From contig NTLF01000012.1 of the NCBI GenBank assembly GCA_002631855.1, forward strand, positions 104,023-168,022: a stretch of DNA of 64,000 bases, in the 5' to 3' direction. How positions within the stretch are numbered: the first letter of the stretch is position 1; every line of letters begins with the position of its first letter. The notes beneath the pieces are model-generated. The model saw only the letters and a program-made list of their open reading frames with translations, had not been told where the DNA came from and ran no database searches. The stretch is from Zunongwangia sp. ESRF-bin46 (lineage in GTDB: Bacteria; Bacteroidota; Bacteroidia; Flavobacteriales; Flavobacteriaceae). The translations under genes were made by a program, and so were the position numbers. Below, piece by piece: positions 1 to 6,908 of this stretch.

Positions 1-935
1 GCATAAAAATATTTTTCTTTTTGGGAAAGAAAAGTATTAGTATCAATATACTTAAAGCTTTGAAAAAGATGCCGGAAATAGTGGCTTAAACGAAATTGAT
101 GTCCTCCATAATATTTTTTATAAATGTTTTTTGAAGACATCCTATAAGCAGCTAATGGATAATCTTTATTTGCCTTTTTACCTTTATTTCTCAATTTGTA
201 TGCATCATTAACAATAATACGAAGATCTTTTACCTCCTTACCTCTTAAATCCCTCCAAAAAGGGTATCTTTCATCCTCTTCTTTTGGTTTTAATTTCATA
301 AAAAAAAGTAACCTGAAGTAAAACTCGGAATTGTATTTAGTCCTAAAGTTGTTTCTTAGGATTGATTCGCCTTCGGTTCCGACTCCATAAAAAAATATTG
401 AATACGCAATATCTATAAAAGCCATTTCTGATAGTTTAAAGTTACAATCATTATTTTCTTTTATTCTTAAAAGTTTTTCCAAGTAATCCTTACGAATAAA
501 ATCCTCTGCTTTTCTGTTTCTTGAAAACTTTTTTACATCTCTATAACAATCGATGAACTCGCGAAAAATAACCTGTAGAACTTGTCTGTTTTCAAAGGGA
601 GAATTATAGTGAGTTGGTTTTATATATTTGAGTTCCTCAATATTCGAACGGTGTAAGCGGATCATTTCAAAAAATGAAGATTCAAAAGTAGTTCTTAAAT
701 TTTCTTTAGTTTGTTGTCTGAATGACAAATAGATTAGTATTGTCCCTGTTAATGTAAACAATGTTCCAACAACCCCACCAACAAAATCACCAAATTGACC
801 TGTAACTGTATAATCAGTATTATTTTCGAAACCTATGTAATACCCATCTACGAAGCTTTTTATTGTAAAATAACCAAAAATAATTGTCCCCAAAAATAAA
901 AAGACCCAAGCAAATACTTTAATGGTTTTAATCAT
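1..935 (-). CDS. Putative phage abortive infection protein (AbiC-like), C-terminus beyond window edge
   Basis: An open frame of about 311 codons starts at the ATG at 935 and runs off the left edge without a stop. The N-terminus has two hydrophobic segments (about residues 5-24 and 40-65, the second around GGVVGTLFTLTGTILIYLSF). A soluble part follows with FESSFFEMIRLH and, near the window edge, HYFRHLFQSFKYI. This pattern (two membrane segments, a charged linker, FF-x-M/L-x-R-LH and YFRHL) matches the putative phage abortive infection family (putAbiC) as I know it. It lies on an island with other defence genes, which fits. The mechanism of the family is not known to me. The assignment rests on motif recall only. 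Confidence 0.6.
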   Translation of the reverse strand, partial: MIKTIKVFAWVFLFLGTIIFGYFTIKSFVDGYYIGFENNTDYTVTGQFGDFVGGVVGTLFTLTGTILIYLSFRQQTKENLRTTFESSFFEMIRLHRSNIEELKYIKPTHYNSPFENRQVLQVIFREFIDCYRDVKKFSRNRKAEDFIRKDYLEKLLRIKENNDCNFKLSEMAFIDIAYSIFFYGVGTEGESILRNNFRTKYNSEFYFRLLFFMKLKPKEEDERYPFWRDLRGKEVKDLRIIVNDAYKLRNKGKKANKDYPLAAYRMSSKNIYKKYYGGHQFRLSHYFRHLFQSFKYIDTNTFLSQKEKYFY

Positions 936-1114
936 ATTAATTTTCTATCATTTAGGATCATTATCAAGTAAAGTATAAACACCAATGCGTTTATACAACC
1001 TATTAGTTACTATAAATAAAGAGGGGAGTATGGGTAAATGTAAGAAAAATATTGAAATCTCCTGCCTACCAGAAAATCAAGCAGTTGTTTTGAGAGTAAA
1101 AAGGTGAAAATAAA

Positions 1115-1501
1115 TTACTTTTTATTCATTAGCTTCTCTAAATAAGCTATCTTATCTTTTTCAACTTGAACTAAGCGTTCATAGAGTTCTACAATCTTTT
1201 CTAAAGGATTAATTGTACAGAAATAATTGTTGTTATTAGCACTATTATCTTTAAACGTGTTATTAATAATATTAAAAACAGCTTCCTCACTAAAATGTTT
1301 TATAGCCTCTGGGCTAACTTTTAAGGTATTAGCCACTTTTTCTAACATATCTTCATCAATTGTAGAGCTTTTCTCAATATTCGAAACACTCTGTTGGCTG
1401 ATGCCCAGTTCTTCAGCCAAGGTTTCTTGTTTCATCCCTCGCAGTTCACGTATGCGGCTGATCTTTCTTCCAATGTGGTTGGTCTTTGCTGTTGTATTCA
1501 T
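1115..1501 (-). CDS. XRE-family helix-turn-helix transcriptional regulator
   Basis: A 128-residue protein with one HTH_3 (Cro/cI-type) DNA-binding domain at about residues 12-66. The pattern is ISRIRELRGMKQETLAEELG followed by the recognition helix around SQQSVSNIEK. The C-terminal half (about 67-128) is Asn-rich and then predicted helical (LEKIVELYERLVQVEKDKI), probably a coiled-coil dimerisation tail. An imperfect palindrome lies directly upstream (1524-1554), which suggests autoregulation. The gene is transcribed towards the AbiC-like gene but separated by 179 bases. Genes of this shape are common at the edges of Bacteroidota mobile elements, where they control element functions; which genes this one controls is unknown. 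Confidence 0.8.
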   Translation of the reverse strand: MNTTAKTNHIGRKISRIRELRGMKQETLAEELGISQQSVSNIEKSSTIDEDMLEKVANTLKVSPEAIKHFSEEAVFNIINNTFKDNSANNNNYFCTINPLEKIVELYERLVQVEKDKIAYLEKLMNKK

Positions 1502-1523
1502 AGTATAAAAATAACCATTTATT

Positions 1524-1554
1524 CTAAAAGTAGCACCAAGCTACTACTTTTTAG
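1524..1554. promoter_or_regulatory. Imperfect palindrome, candidate XRE operator
   Basis: CTAAAAGTAG at the left and CTACTTTTTAG at the right are reverse complements apart from one extra A. An inner AGTAGC/GCTACT stem with a 5-nt loop sits at 1529-1545. The element lies 23 bases upstream of the XRE start codon, between it and the divergent HEPN-type gene. Position and symmetry suggest an operator, or possibly a small hairpin. No binding data are implied. Confidence 0.4.
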
Positions 1555-1651
1555 TAAAAAACAAGTGGGTTTTGGTAAATAACAATACGGATTGGTTCGC
1601 TACGGTACTTTTTTAGGCTTACTTCCACAGGAATAACCAAAAGTAACTGTT

Positions 1652-3376
1652 ATGAAAACGCCCATCAAAATTCGAAATAATTTTCTTTATAAAAAAGAAC
1701 TAGAAGGATTTATAGAACAAATTATCACCTTTATATCGGTAGAAGCGGTTTATCTCTCCAAAAAAAAGAACAAGGAAGAAGATCAACAATATTGGGTAGT
1801 GGTTCTAACTGCTCAAGATATTCAGCACATTCCCCCACAACTCCTTTCCTATGCCAATACGTTTTCAACTGTTCACGTACATTTAAAAATTCGGGTCTAT
1901 GGCATTTCATATGCTATCATTGAATGTAAAAAAGGATGTTCCTTTTTTATGCAACAACTCTTTTTTGGTCAATGTGTCTATGGGGAACCGTTCCAATGGC
2001 TAGCCTATTTTAAGATAAACAAATTTTCTGCGATTATCCAGAATTCTAAAGACCACATCGATTACGAACTGGAAAAGATTCAAGCTTTTCTCTCGGCAGC
2101 CATTATGCACAAACAACAAGGAGCCTTCGAAGTAGCAGCCTTTAATTACCATCAATCCATTGAACTGTTTTTTCGGGTGGCTGAATGGCTGCTCATAGGA
2201 AAATGTAAAATCACCCATCACATTTTAGACCACATTACCTACCTGCAAGCTTTTGAGGGTTGTTTCAATGATATACTTACGTTAGATAACCCAGAGAATA
2301 AAGTGATATTTGAAAAATTGGACAGCGCCTATTCAAATGCGCGGTACAGTAATGAGTTTTCGGTAAGTGAAAATGAATTGGAACAGTTTCACCAAAAGGC
2401 AACCCAACTGATCACTTTAACCAAAGAGCGATTTGAACTTGAGCTGGATATTGTACAATCACTTTATAACAAACGACAATTACAAACTAAAAAAAAAGAA
2501 AACAAACCTTTAAAAGGCACTTTATATACTGAGGATATACACCTTATAAAAGCTACTGAGCTTCTTAAGACAAAATATGATTTGCAAAATGCCTATCTCC
2601 TTCACAAACAATCTCAGTCCACAATTCAGAAGCGATATTTGGACTTTTTGGAGGGTTCAAAAAGTCTTTTCAACACCTATACGGTAGTACTGTTTACCCC
2701 TAAAAAAATAAATCTGCCTCCACAGCGACTCACCGATACTTTATATAAACAAAGCAATAAAGGATGTAAAATATACTGTATCTGCTATACAGTAGGTGAA
2801 GCTGTTACTGCTATGGATGAAGGGGATAACTTTCTCTGCCACATACGAGACCGGGCAAAGCAAGTATACTCTCATAATTTTTCCCTTCAAGAATTAAATC
2901 AAAAAGCAGTCTACTACAAGCCGCTTTGGGAAGCGATGTACAGCAATTGGAGCATTCGCTATAGAAGAGCCCGATACCTGTGTTCTATCTTTACATACGA
3001 ACAATATTTAGCAGAACCTTCCGCTCAACTTTCTATATTATATACCGCTTTTTGTCAAATCTATTTAGGGCTGTTGTTTGTCTTTTGGGAGTATACCCCT
3101 AAACAGTATTCCCTAACGTATCTCATAGGCCTTTGCAATGGTATCACATCAATCCCTTACAATGGGTTTGACTTTTCCACTATGTTGCCCCCTAGTTGGT
3201 ATGGAAGTTTACTTGAACTGCCCAATCACTTAAAAACAGCAAAGCAAACAACAATAAACAAAGAAGAGATTGATCAAGTTGCAAAGGTATGTAATGCATG
3301 TATAGACCATTGCCGGCAATTGGCCGAATCAGAATTGGAAAGGAGCAAACCCATCTATTATAGAGTAGCCCATTAA
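1652..3376 (+). CDS. Duplicated nucleotidyltransferase-like/HEPN-like domain protein
   Basis: A 574-residue protein that appears to be an internal duplication. Residues about 20-130 form an alpha/beta unit (WVVVLTAQD, then a Cys/Phe-rich segment ending FGQCVYGEP). Residues about 140-255 are a helical HEPN-like domain (EKIQAFLSAAIMHKQQGAFE, SIELFFRVAEWLL, SAYSNARYSNEF). Residues about 335-420 repeat the alpha/beta unit (YTVVLFTP ... GDNFLCHI), and residues about 430-565 resemble a second helical domain. This looks like a tandem minimal-nucleotidyltransferase/HEPN pair. I do not see the catalytic GS...DxD of an active nucleotidyltransferase or the R-x4-6-H RNase motif of active HEPN proteins, so both may be inactive or divergent. 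It probably forms an operon with the 116-residue gene 37 bases downstream. Confidence 0.55.
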   Translation: MKTPIKIRNNFLYKKELEGFIEQIITFISVEAVYLSKKKNKEEDQQYWVVVLTAQDIQHIPPQLLSYANTFSTVHVHLKIRVYGISYAIIECKKGCSFFMQQLFFGQCVYGEPFQWLAYFKINKFSAIIQNSKDHIDYELEKIQAFLSAAIMHKQQGAFEVAAFNYHQSIELFFRVAEWLLIGKCKITHHILDHITYLQAFEGCFNDILTLDNPENKVIFEKLDSAYSNARYSNEFSVSENELEQFHQKATQLITLTKERFELELDIVQSLYNKRQLQTKKKENKPLKGTLYTEDIHLIKATELLKTKYDLQNAYLLHKQSQSTIQKRYLDFLEGSKSLFNTYTVVLFTPKKINLPPQRLTDTLYKQSNKGCKIYCICYTVGEAVTAMDEGDNFLCHIRDRAKQVYSHNFSLQELNQKAVYYKPLWEAMYSNWSIRYRRARYLCSIFTYEQYLAEPSAQLSILYTAFCQIYLGLLFVFWEYTPKQYSLTYLIGLCNGITSIPYNGFDFSTMLPPSWYGSLLELPNHLKTAKQTTINKEEIDQVAKVCNACIDHCRQLAESELERSKPIYYRVAH

Positions 3377-3413
3377 ACTTAACTAGCCTAATAAACAACT
3401 AAAGCAATAAACG

Positions 3414-3764
3414 ATGAAAACAAAAAAAACACTTAAAAAACTCCATAAATCCCGAGATGTTCATTTGTATCGACTCAAGCCAGAAAACAATAATAGAATG
3501 GGTAACCATTATGAAGTTTCCTTTCCCGTAACCGGTCATATGGATTTGATGTTCCTGATTGGTAATTTACTTAAAGTCTGCATACGTGCCTTAAGTGAAG
3601 GAGAGCATCCTGATGATCCGCTTATTCCACAACCGTATTACAATGTACAGGAAGTATTACGCCATATTTTAAACCTTATCCCTTTTGGAGAACAGGAATT
3701 TATAGATGAAGTTACAGAGCTACTGGATAAGCTTGAAAAGAAAGAAATAAATACTTCGAAATAG
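3414..3764 (+). CDS. Hypothetical protein, partner of the HEPN-like gene
   Basis: A 116-residue soluble protein that I do not recognise. The N-terminus is basic (KTKKTLKKLHKSRD), followed by an alpha/beta segment and then acidic helices rich in Glu and Leu at the C-terminus (EVTELLDKLEKKE). There is no signal peptide or membrane segment. It follows the duplicated NT/HEPN-like gene on the same strand after 37 bases and is probably co-transcribed. By context it may be a partner or regulator of that protein, as small partners often accompany HEPN genes. That is inference from position only. Confidence 0.5.
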   Translation: MKTKKTLKKLHKSRDVHLYRLKPENNNRMGNHYEVSFPVTGHMDLMFLIGNLLKVCIRALSEGEHPDDPLIPQPYYNVQEVLRHILNLIPFGEQEFIDEVTELLDKLEKKEINTSK

Positions 3765-4176
3765 TTTTTATAAAATTTTTCTGGGAAAATTATTGCATAC
3801 AAATAAAAACGAAGGAAGCATTATACGTTTTAAAAAGCTAACCAACCCATACAATTGGAAGCCGTGATTTAAAATGATAAAAATTGAATTTCACGGAAAT
3901 TTGTCGCAAAAAAGAGCCTGTTTTCAGGGGTTTTCAAGGCGTTTGACGCAAATTCACGGAAAAGCATAAAATTAAATTTATTTAATCCATTGAAAATAAA
4001 CAGATTATAAACTATAACATCGCAGCGCGTGTTATCCTCTTGCTTCTCATTTTTCGTCCGCTCGCGGAGCAAAATTTCAAACGGGTTGACCTAAAAAAGC
4101 CAACCGCTTTTTTAAACGATTCAAACGAAAAAAACGCAAAACTTATTCTATTTTTTTTAAAGCTAACGGGTAGAAA
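3765..4176. other. 412-base intergenic region between convergent genes, with paired repeats
   Basis: No convincing gene. It contains two nested pairs of short repeats: TCACGGA at 3891-3897 and 3954-3960, and TTTGTCGCAAA (3900-3910) with TTTGACGCAAA (3942-3952). A small CCTG/CAGG hairpin lies between them (3917-3928). Further right, a GC-rich stretch (about 4021-4070) precedes a GGTTG/CAACC stem (4084-4105) followed by a T run, which could terminate the upstream plus-strand genes. The repeat layout resembles protein-binding sites of an origin or transfer region, but nothing decides this. Confidence 0.4.
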
Positions 4177-4749
4177 TTATAATATACCGCTATCGACAAA
4201 ACTGAAGTATTGTCCATCGGGAACTAAGATAAGGTGGTCTAAAAGTTTGATATCAAATACTTCTGCGGCTGTTTTTATTTTTTGAGTCAGACGCTTATCT
4301 GCTTCACTGGGTTTTAACGTTCCACTGGGATGGTTATGCAAAAGAATAACTGCTGTGGCTAAACTTTTCAGTAGCACGGCAAATACAATACGGATATCCA
4401 CTAATGTTCCGGTAATACCTCCTTTAGAGACCTCATATATACCCTTTACCTTATTACTGTTGTTAAGGAGGATAATTTTAAAAGACTCATAGAGGGCAAT
4501 GGTATTTTGGTTCCAATGGGAATAAGCCAACTCCGCAGCGCTTTGAGAGGAAGTAATTGAAGGCAATATACCTGACTGAAGACTACCACTGTAAGAAAGG
4601 GTAATTTCATTGATATGGCTCAAGGTAATTTTTTCATTATCTGTTTTAAAAAGACCTTCTGAAAAATCAGGTTTACTTATTGTATCTAGAGCGTGTGCCT
4701 TTTTTTGTTTAAAGTTTTTTTCTGTTGGAATACTGTTCGCTGTTTTCAT
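4177..4749 (-). CDS. RadC-family JAB domain protein (mobile-element type)
   Basis: A 190-residue protein whose C-terminal 120 residues form a JAB/MPN metalloprotease-like domain of the RadC family (DUF2466). The zinc-binding motif HNHPSG followed by a downstream Asp (PSEADKRLT) is present, as are VFAVLLKSLATAVILLHNHP and the closing LLDHLILVPDG. The N-terminal 55 residues are unlike the HhH region of chromosomal RadC. RadC proteins of this length are frequent cargo of Bacteroidota integrative elements. Despite the name, no DNA-repair role is established for the family; a part in element biology or anti-defence has been proposed. The active-site residues look intact. Confidence 0.85.
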   Translation of the reverse strand: MKTANSIPTEKNFKQKKAHALDTISKPDFSEGLFKTDNEKITLSHINEITLSYSGSLQSGILPSITSSQSAAELAYSHWNQNTIALYESFKIILLNNSNKVKGIYEVSKGGITGTLVDIRIVFAVLLKSLATAVILLHNHPSGTLKPSEADKRLTQKIKTAAEVFDIKLLDHLILVPDGQYFSFVDSGIL

Positions 4750-5057
4750 AATTTAAGATTTTTAGATTTACTTCCCGTAGCGCCGTCACGGTACCTTTTT
4801 TTGTTGCTGAGATGCACTAGAATATTTTGGATTGAAGAGGACTTATAAAAAGAGAGCTTGTGAGCGGCTTTATGCAGTCCGGTCAACTCCAAAATATTCT
4901 TCTTTTGCTGTCAAAAAGAGGAAACGTGATGGTATGTAGAATCAAATCCAGAGCTTGAAGAAGCAGGGACTTATCAAAAAATAAAACCAATAAATAATTA
5001 TAATTATTATCTTCTAACGCTATTTTTAATCAAAAAGTCATTAAACTTTGGCAAAAA
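4750..5057. other. 308-base divergent intergenic region with long hairpin
   Basis: The region separates radC (minus) from the AbiE-like operon (plus) and should hold both promoters. It has no convincing open frame. Its main content is the long hairpin at 4819-4900 (listed separately). A partial direct repeat of the hairpin's inner arm follows (GGACTTAT at 4839-4846 and 4967-4974). The 41-bp palindromic element begins at 5041. Confidence 0.5.
4819..4900. other. Long near-perfect hairpin (about 27 paired bases), unknown function
   Basis: The outer arms AGAATATTTTGGA (4819-4831) and TCCAAAATATTCT (4888-4900) are perfect 13-base reverse complements. After a single bulged C at 4887, pairing continues with TTGA (4832-4835) against TCAA (4883-4886). 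Then GGACT (4839-4843) pairs with AGTCC (4876-4880), and ATAAA (4845-4849) with TTTAT (4869-4873). The apical loop is 4850-4868. The structure could be a recombination or transfer site, a structured RNA, or a palindrome bound by an element protein. There is no T run on either side that would make it a simple terminator. Confidence 0.6.
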
Positions 5058-5081
5058 ATGTATAATTTGCCAAAGCTTAAT
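5041..5081. promoter_or_regulatory. 41-bp palindromic element, copy 1, over the antitoxin start codon
   Basis: CTTTGGCAAA (5046-5055) and TTTGCCAAAG (5066-5075) are perfect inverted repeats around a 10-base spacer that contains the ATG of the antitoxin gene. Extended arms of 15 bases match at 14 positions. The whole 41-base unit recurs at 5804-5844 with 36 of 41 identical positions. Binding here would block transcription or translation start, which fits autorepression by an AbiEi-type antitoxin. Confidence 0.65.
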
Positions 5082-5828
5082 ACATACCTCTATATATTGT
5101 ATAGTGCATTAAAAAATAAAATTCACTCCTATTTTAAAGGAAGCTCCACTATTTCAAAGGATAGGTTGGTAGACTTTATCCTAAAGGATTTCCCTGAACT
5201 TAAAGAGAGTTCTATCACCGTGTATTTATCCCACTTAAAAAAAGATGAAATTATTAAAAACCCATCTAGAGGCATATATGCTTTAAAAGGAAAAAAAGTA
5301 TACACTCCAGATGTCGATGTGAAATTGAAACGGTTGTTCAATAAGATAAAAAAAGAATATCCATTTGTAGATTTTTGTATTTGGAACACGAAATGGTTCA
5401 ACGAATTTATGAGGCACCAACCTTTTAAATTTTATACAATAATTGAACTGGACAAAGATGTTACGGAATCTGTGTTTTATACCCTTAAAGATTCAGGAAA
5501 ACAAGTCTTTATTGAACCAGACACGGAAACTTTTGATCTATATATAAGTAACAGCGATGATGTGATCATTTTAAAACATTTGATTTCTGAGGCGCCACTT
5601 AACGAGAATGGAAAAATAACTATTCCGACAATAGAAAAACTATTGGTTGATATGACAATTGATGTAAAAATATATGCAGCACAACAAAGTGAAATAGAAT
5701 TCATTTATGAAAATGCATTTGAGAAATATGAGATTAACAAAAATAAGATGAAACGTTATGCATATAGACGAAACAGAGAAAAGGAAGTAACAAATTTAAC
5801 CGATTTAACTTTGGCAAAAATTAAATAA
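5058..5828 (+). CDS. AbiEi-like antitoxin / winged-helix regulator (DUF6577-type)
   Basis: A 256-residue protein. Residues about 25-80 form a winged-helix domain (ISKDRLVDFILKDFPELKES, SITVYLSHLKKDEIIKNPSRGIYAL), as in type IV AbiEi antitoxins. The rest is an alpha/beta domain with conserved-looking FCIWNTKWFNEFM and TIPTIEKLLVDM, the latter resembling the region preceding the C-terminus of AbiEi-like proteins. The next gene, 21 bases downstream, encodes an AbiEii-like nucleotidyltransferase, as expected for this toxin-antitoxin type. The antitoxin is expected to repress the operon through the palindromes at its own start codon and its own stop codon. The family name DUF6577 is from memory and may be inexact. 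Confidence 0.7.
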   Translation: MYNLPKLNTYLYILYSALKNKIHSYFKGSSTISKDRLVDFILKDFPELKESSITVYLSHLKKDEIIKNPSRGIYALKGKKVYTPDVDVKLKRLFNKIKKEYPFVDFCIWNTKWFNEFMRHQPFKFYTIIELDKDVTESVFYTLKDSGKQVFIEPDTETFDLYISNSDDVIILKHLISEAPLNENGKITIPTIEKLLVDMTIDVKIYAAQQSEIEFIYENAFEKYEINKNKMKRYAYRRNREKEVTNLTDLTLAKIK

Positions 5829-5844
5829 TTTGCCAAAACTTAAT
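5804..5844. promoter_or_regulatory. 41-bp palindromic element, copy 2, between antitoxin and toxin
   Basis: TTTGGCAAA (5810-5818) and TTTGCCAAA (5829-5837) flank a 10-base spacer that contains the antitoxin stop codon (5826-5828). It is a direct repeat of 5041-5081 with 36 of 41 positions identical and the same arm/spacer geometry. Its position six bases before the toxin start (5850) suggests separate control of the toxin, or a recombination-prone repeat flanking the antitoxin gene exactly. Confidence 0.65.
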
Positions 5845-5849
5845 AGATT

Positions 5850-6902
5850 ATGATAGAACCAAAAACATTTCATCCAGATTGGATTTATAATGTAAAGAAA
5901 AATTTGGGCAAAAAGAAATTTGATCCGAAATTAATCGAGAAGGTTATATATGCATTAATTTTTCTAGAGCAATTGAAACTAAATAAACTTGATTTTATTT
6001 TCAAAGGAGGAACAGCCCTTTTACTAGCTACCAAAGAACCAAAAAGGTTTTCCATCGATATTGATATTATTTGCGAGCAACCACAAAGTGAAATAGAAGC
6101 TGTTCTAGAAAAAATAAAAGAAAAAAGTGTCTTTACACATTGGGAAGATGATAATGACAGAAAACATACACCGGATGCTCCTGTAGGGCATTTTAAAATG
6201 TACTATACCAGTAAAATTGATGAGAGTGTTGAACCAATATTATTAGATATATTATATACCTCAAATCCATATCCGGAACTAATGGAAGTTCCAGTAGCTC
6301 ACGATTGGTTGGTGACAACAGGAGAAATTACAACAGTACCAATGCCAACATTTGATGCTATTTTGGGAGATAAATTAACTGCATTTGCACCAAAAACTAC
6401 CGGGATTTTGTACAGTAAAAATAGACCCGTTGAGATAATCAAACAATTATTTGATGTGGCTTTTTTAATAGATAATATATCTGATTTAACAGTAGTGAGA
6501 AAAAGTTATTATAATGTAGTCAATGAAGAAATAAAATTTAGGGAATTAAGTTTGCCTGCTATCGAAGTATTAGAAGACACCAAAGAAGCTTGCTATTTAC
6601 TATCTACGAGGAATATGAAGGCAGAGGAATTCAAACATTTACAACTAGGGATAAGAAACTTTACAAATTTCACAATAACAAGGTTTAATATAGAGGAAGC
6701 TATTATAGCTGCCTCAAAAGCAGCCTACCTTGCCGAAATATTAAAAAATCATAAAGCCTCCCATTTAGAGAAATTTGAAAACCCAATACAAATCAAAGAT
6801 TGGTTGATTGAAGACCAACAGTTCAATAAATTGAATAAACTCAAAAAAAGCAATCCAGAAGCTTTCTTTTATTGGTATAAAAATATGGAATCTAAAAAAT
6901 AG
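5850..6902 (+). CDS. AbiEii/AbiGii-family nucleotidyltransferase toxin
   Basis: A 350-residue protein of the AbiEii nucleotidyltransferase-like fold (DNA polymerase beta superfamily). The core motif is intact: FKGGTALLLA at about residues 50-59, followed by RFSIDIDII at about 68-76 with both Asp ligands. A third acidic position is likely around LLDILY at about residue 130. Known AbiEii-type toxins (MenT relatives) transfer nucleotides to tRNA or other acceptors and halt growth; phage infection can trigger this. The gene pairs with the upstream AbiEi-like gene and is followed after 6 bases by the HNH–ParB-like gene, so it is co-transcribed with it. Length and motifs suggest an active enzyme. 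Confidence 0.85.
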   Translation: MIEPKTFHPDWIYNVKKNLGKKKFDPKLIEKVIYALIFLEQLKLNKLDFIFKGGTALLLATKEPKRFSIDIDIICEQPQSEIEAVLEKIKEKSVFTHWEDDNDRKHTPDAPVGHFKMYYTSKIDESVEPILLDILYTSNPYPELMEVPVAHDWLVTTGEITTVPMPTFDAILGDKLTAFAPKTTGILYSKNRPVEIIKQLFDVAFLIDNISDLTVVRKSYYNVVNEEIKFRELSLPAIEVLEDTKEACYLLSTRNMKAEEFKHLQLGIRNFTNFTITRFNIEEAIIAASKAAYLAEILKNHKASHLEKFENPIQIKDWLIEDQQFNKLNKLKKSNPEAFFYWYKNMESKK

Positions 6903-6908
6903 TAAAAT

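Noticed and set aside
1030..1107. 25-codon plus-strand frame with a GAGGGGAGT stretch directly before its ATG.
   Set aside because: The purine stretch is too close to the ATG, the frame is short, and it lies between two minus-strand genes. No support beyond chance.
4819..4900. Integron attC site.
   Set aside because: It has a bulged base and long arms, but no GTTRRRY/RYYYAAC core sites and no integron integrase.
5041..5844. CRISPR array or mobile-element terminal repeats.
   Set aside because: Only two copies with a full gene between them, no spacers, no transposase and no target duplication.
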